Assembly (NCBI GenBank): GCA_947259765.1
Contig: CAMYNG010000006.1
Location: 1-64,000 of the forward strand
Source of the DNA: an uncultured Ectothiorhodospiraceae bacterium
GTDB lineage: Bacteria; Pseudomonadota; Gammaproteobacteria; CAMYNG01
Reading direction: 5' to 3'
Length of the DNA stretch: 64,000 nt
The position numbers and the translations under genes are program-made. Of the stretch, positions 62,308 to 64,000 are shown in pieces. A model generated the notes under the pieces. The model ran no database searches and was not told the origin of the DNA. It worked only from the letters and a program-made list of their open reading frames with translations. Position 1 is the stretch's first letter; each line of letters starts with the position of its first letter.

Positions 62308-63185
62308 TGTGGCGCCATTCCAGTCAATCCGGCTTTACCCTGATCGAATTGATCGTCGTGATCGTGTTGCTCGGCGTGATTGCCGCCATGACCACACGCT
62401 TTTTTGGCGACACCGTGCAAGGTTATGTCGATACCTCGCTTCGCGACAGCCTGACCCGCACCGGCCGCGTGGCGATTGAACGCGTGAATCGAGAATTGCG
62501 TAACGCCGTACCCAATACCATCCGCGTCAGCGGTGCGTGTATCGAGTACCTGCCTATGTTGGCCTCGGCCAGCTATCAGGACCAGGCGATCACCTATGTG
62601 GCCACCGGCACCAACTCGGCGCCGCTGCCGGTGAACGGCATGTCTGCTCCGAGCAATCTACTGGATGTGTTTAATCTGAATTTCACACCGGCAGCCGGAA
62701 GTTTCGTTATTGTTTATCCGTATGGTCCCGGCGGCAACGCCGGTGACCCCTATCGGGCACAGAACCCGGGACCGTTAGCCTCCTTTGCCAGCTTTAACAC
62801 CGCCACCGCCTTACCGGCCGGTGTGCGCCGTATACAAACTACCGCGGCGCACCGTTTTTTACGCCAGTCGCCACAACGTCGTCTGTTTATCGCCGGCAGT
62901 CCGGTAAGTTTCTGCATTAGTGGCACACGCTTGATTCGCTATAGCGGCTACCTGATGACAGCCGCCCAACCGAGCCCTCCCGCCGGAGGCGGCCAAACAC
63001 TGGCGGAGTACATTCAGAACGTCGACCCGATTATTCCGTTCGTAGCACCATTCACATACACCGGCAGTACGTTAGTGCGCAACGCGGTGGTCAATCTGGA
63101 TTTCCGTTTCATGCGCACCGACCACCTGGGTAACGACAACTGGGTTCGTCTTTATCACGAGGTACAGATCCGAAATGTCCCTTAA
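62307..63185 (+). CDS. mshO: Minor pilin MshO
   Basis: 292 residues. Leader MWRHSSQSG then FTLIELIVVIVLLGVIAAMTTRFFGDTVQGYVDTSLRDSLTRTGRVAIERVNRELRNAVPNTIRVSGACIEYLPM, typical of MshO/GspJ-type large minor pilins. The late VRRIQTTAAHRFLRQSPQRRLFIAGSPVSFCISGTRLIRYSGY is also as expected. The gene overlaps mshD at its start and mshP at its end by 11 nt, keeping the mshDOP coupling. Confidence 0.9.
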   Translation: MWRHSSQSGFTLIELIVVIVLLGVIAAMTTRFFGDTVQGYVDTSLRDSLTRTGRVAIERVNRELRNAVPNTIRVSGACIEYLPMLASASYQDQAITYVATGTNSAPLPVNGMSAPSNLLDVFNLNFTPAAGSFVIVYPYGPGGNAGDPYRAQNPGPLASFASFNTATALPAGVRRIQTTAAHRFLRQSPQRRLFIAGSPVSFCISGTRLIRYSGYLMTAAQPSPPAGGGQTLAEYIQNVDPIIPFVAPFTYTGSTLVRNAVVNLDFRFMRTDHLGNDNWVRLYHEVQIRNVP

Positions 63186-63606
63186 GGCACGAAACACACG
63201 GAGCATGCGGTCTTTGCACCGTCAGGCGGGATTAAGCCTGCCGGCCGTGATCGTTATTGTTGTGATCCTTGGCATTGTTGGCGCAGGTCTGGTCAACCTC
63301 ACGGCAACGTCCAATGTCGCTGTGGGTAACGAAGTACTGTCTATCCGCGCATTCATGGCCGCGGAATCGGGTGCACAAAATGGCATGGCACGTCTGTTTC
63401 CACTGGGTGGTGGTGCCGCGCAATGCAATACGTTGAACGTTAATTTTAACAACGCAGGACTGATAGGCTGTTCTGCCAGCATAACCTGCACCGGGCCCGT
63501 GAGTATCGGCGGTCATGATATGTACACGCTGACCAGCACCGGCCAGTGCGGCAGCGGCGAATCGGTGGCCTCGCGCACGCTGCGCGTCGGTGCAAGGACA
63601 TTGTAG
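63175..63606 (+). CDS. mshP: MshP-like pilus biogenesis protein
   Basis: 143 residues. N-terminus MSLKARNTRSMRSLHRQAGLSLPAVIVIVVILGIVGAGLVNLTATSNVAVGNEVLSIRAFMAAESGAQNGMARLFP, where a prepilin-like helix lacks the +5 Glu (LSLPAVIV), as in MshP/PilX-type proteins. The rest has four Cys (QCNTL, GCSASITC, GQCGSG). A second ATG at 63205 is an alternative start. It overlaps mshO and precedes mshQ. Confidence 0.88.
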   Translation: MSLKARNTRSMRSLHRQAGLSLPAVIVIVVILGIVGAGLVNLTATSNVAVGNEVLSIRAFMAAESGAQNGMARLFPLGGGAAQCNTLNVNFNNAGLIGCSASITCTGPVSIGGHDMYTLTSTGQCGSGESVASRTLRVGARTL

Positions 63607-63619
63607 TGGCGCTGTGAAA

Positions 63620-64000
63620 ATGATGCGCTGCAATGTAACCAAAGAGCCGACGCCGTTGTGTGTACAAGGTTCTCGCCAGCTCGGTAACGGGTTGTTGATC
63701 GTATTGTTGCTTGCTGTGGGCGTGTTGTTGAGTACACCCGCCTGGTCGGCCACCTACGCGACGGCGGCGGAACCGTTCGCTTGGATCGATCCCGCCACGC
63801 ACACCAATGTCGCCTGGCTTAATGGCTCCGGCTGTAGTGGCGGGTCGGCGGCAGTCGATGATGATCACAGTGCGGAACTACCATTGGGTTTCACATTTAA
63901 TTTTGGCGGCGTGGATTACACCACGGTACGCGTGCAGTCCAACGGCCGGTTGCAGTTCAATAACAGCTTCTGCGGTTTCGGCTCCGCCAACAGTGGCACG
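63620..64000 (+). CDS. mshQ: MshQ-like agglutinin biogenesis protein, partial (3' end outside window)
   Basis: The frame stays open to the end of the window. From ATG at 63620 (GTG 63614 also possible): MMRCNVTKEPTPLCVQGSRQLGNGLLIVLLLAVGVLLSTPAWSATYATAAEPFAWIDPATHTNVAWLNGSGCSGGSAAVDDDHSAELPLGFTFNFGGVDYTTVRVQSNGRLQFNNSFCGFGSANSGT. A signal peptide (about 20-44) is followed by the FxWIDP...GFTFNFGG-DY-x-x-VRV-NGRLQF pattern of MshQ and similar surface proteins. Its place at the end of the msh cluster is the standard one. MshQ is a large predicted cell-surface protein. Confidence 0.82.
   Translation, partial: MMRCNVTKEPTPLCVQGSRQLGNGLLIVLLLAVGVLLSTPAWSATYATAAEPFAWIDPATHTNVAWLNGSGCSGGSAAVDDDHSAELPLGFTFNFGGVDYTTVRVQSNGRLQFNNSFCGFGSANSGT

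Overview
The window is a chromosomal segment of a gammaproteobacterium. The evidence is the core gene content and its order: the minus-strand group gpmI-envC-ctpA-divergent polysaccharide deacetylase, the arrangements hslVU / DUF971 / ubiE / ubiJ and rhodanese-grxC-secB-gpsA, plus ubiB, trmL, gorA, hemB, trhP and an MSHA pilus cluster. A PPi-type phosphofructokinase, a CbbQ/CbbO-type pair and TTG/GTG starts fit a Chromatiales-like, possibly autotrophic or sulfur-oxidising lineage; that placement is inference. I see no rRNA, tRNA, CRISPR array, prophage or intact insertion sequence.

Layout. 1-6.8 kb: housekeeping genes (5'-truncated-by-window MBL-fold hydrolase, gorA, gamma-carbonic anhydrase, GGCT-like protein, RRM protein, aroE, hemB, mlaC). 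7.1-15.4 kb: a signalling block of a PAS/GAF histidine kinase, a PhnD-like lipoprotein and a second kinase in one tight operon, followed by a double-receiver PAS-GGDEF-EAL protein. 15.9-20.8 kb: hslVU, DUF971, ubiE, RDD, ubiJ. 20.9-29.4 kb: PPi-PFK with a small partner ORF, di-haem peroxidase, trhP, an exported PCM and a membrane spermidine-synthase-like protein. 29.5-34.1 kb: DsrE-like protein, a large lipoprotein, and an 858-residue ECF sigma factor fused to a zinc-finger anti-sigma domain, a membrane segment and six tandem repeats. 34.4-39.8 kb: CbbQ/CbbO-like pair, ubiB, and a cysteine-less rhodanese. 39.9-46.6 kb: minus-strand envelope/glycolysis block. 46.8-49.8 kb: ArsR-family regulator with a persulfide-sensor-like cysteine pair, rhodanese, grxC, secB, gpsA. 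50-53 kb: a three-gene accessory operon of a small lipocalin-like protein, an M43-type metalloprotease with 35 in-register X-P-K-[E/D] tetrapeptides, and a MvdD-like ATP-grasp ligase. 53.1-55.9 kb: membrane protein, an untracked 58-residue CsrA-like gene, trmL, class 1B-like DHODH. 56.5-64 kb: MSHA genes mshE-G-F-A-(lipoprotein)-C-D-O-P-Q, running off the end.

How the parts connect. The GGDEF/EAL protein and the c-di-GMP-binding MshEN motifs of MshE make c-di-GMP control of the pilus likely. The ArsR regulator, rhodanese and glutaredoxin look like a sulfane-sulfur response unit. The most unusual system is the 50-53 kb operon: the Lys/Glu/Asp-only tetrapeptide tail is an obvious candidate substrate for the neighbouring ATP-grasp amide/ester ligase, which suggests a very large graspetide-like, crosslinked protease tail. 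Palindromic elements (about 90-240 bp, with shared core words) and REP-like double hairpins sit in most of the longer intergenic gaps.
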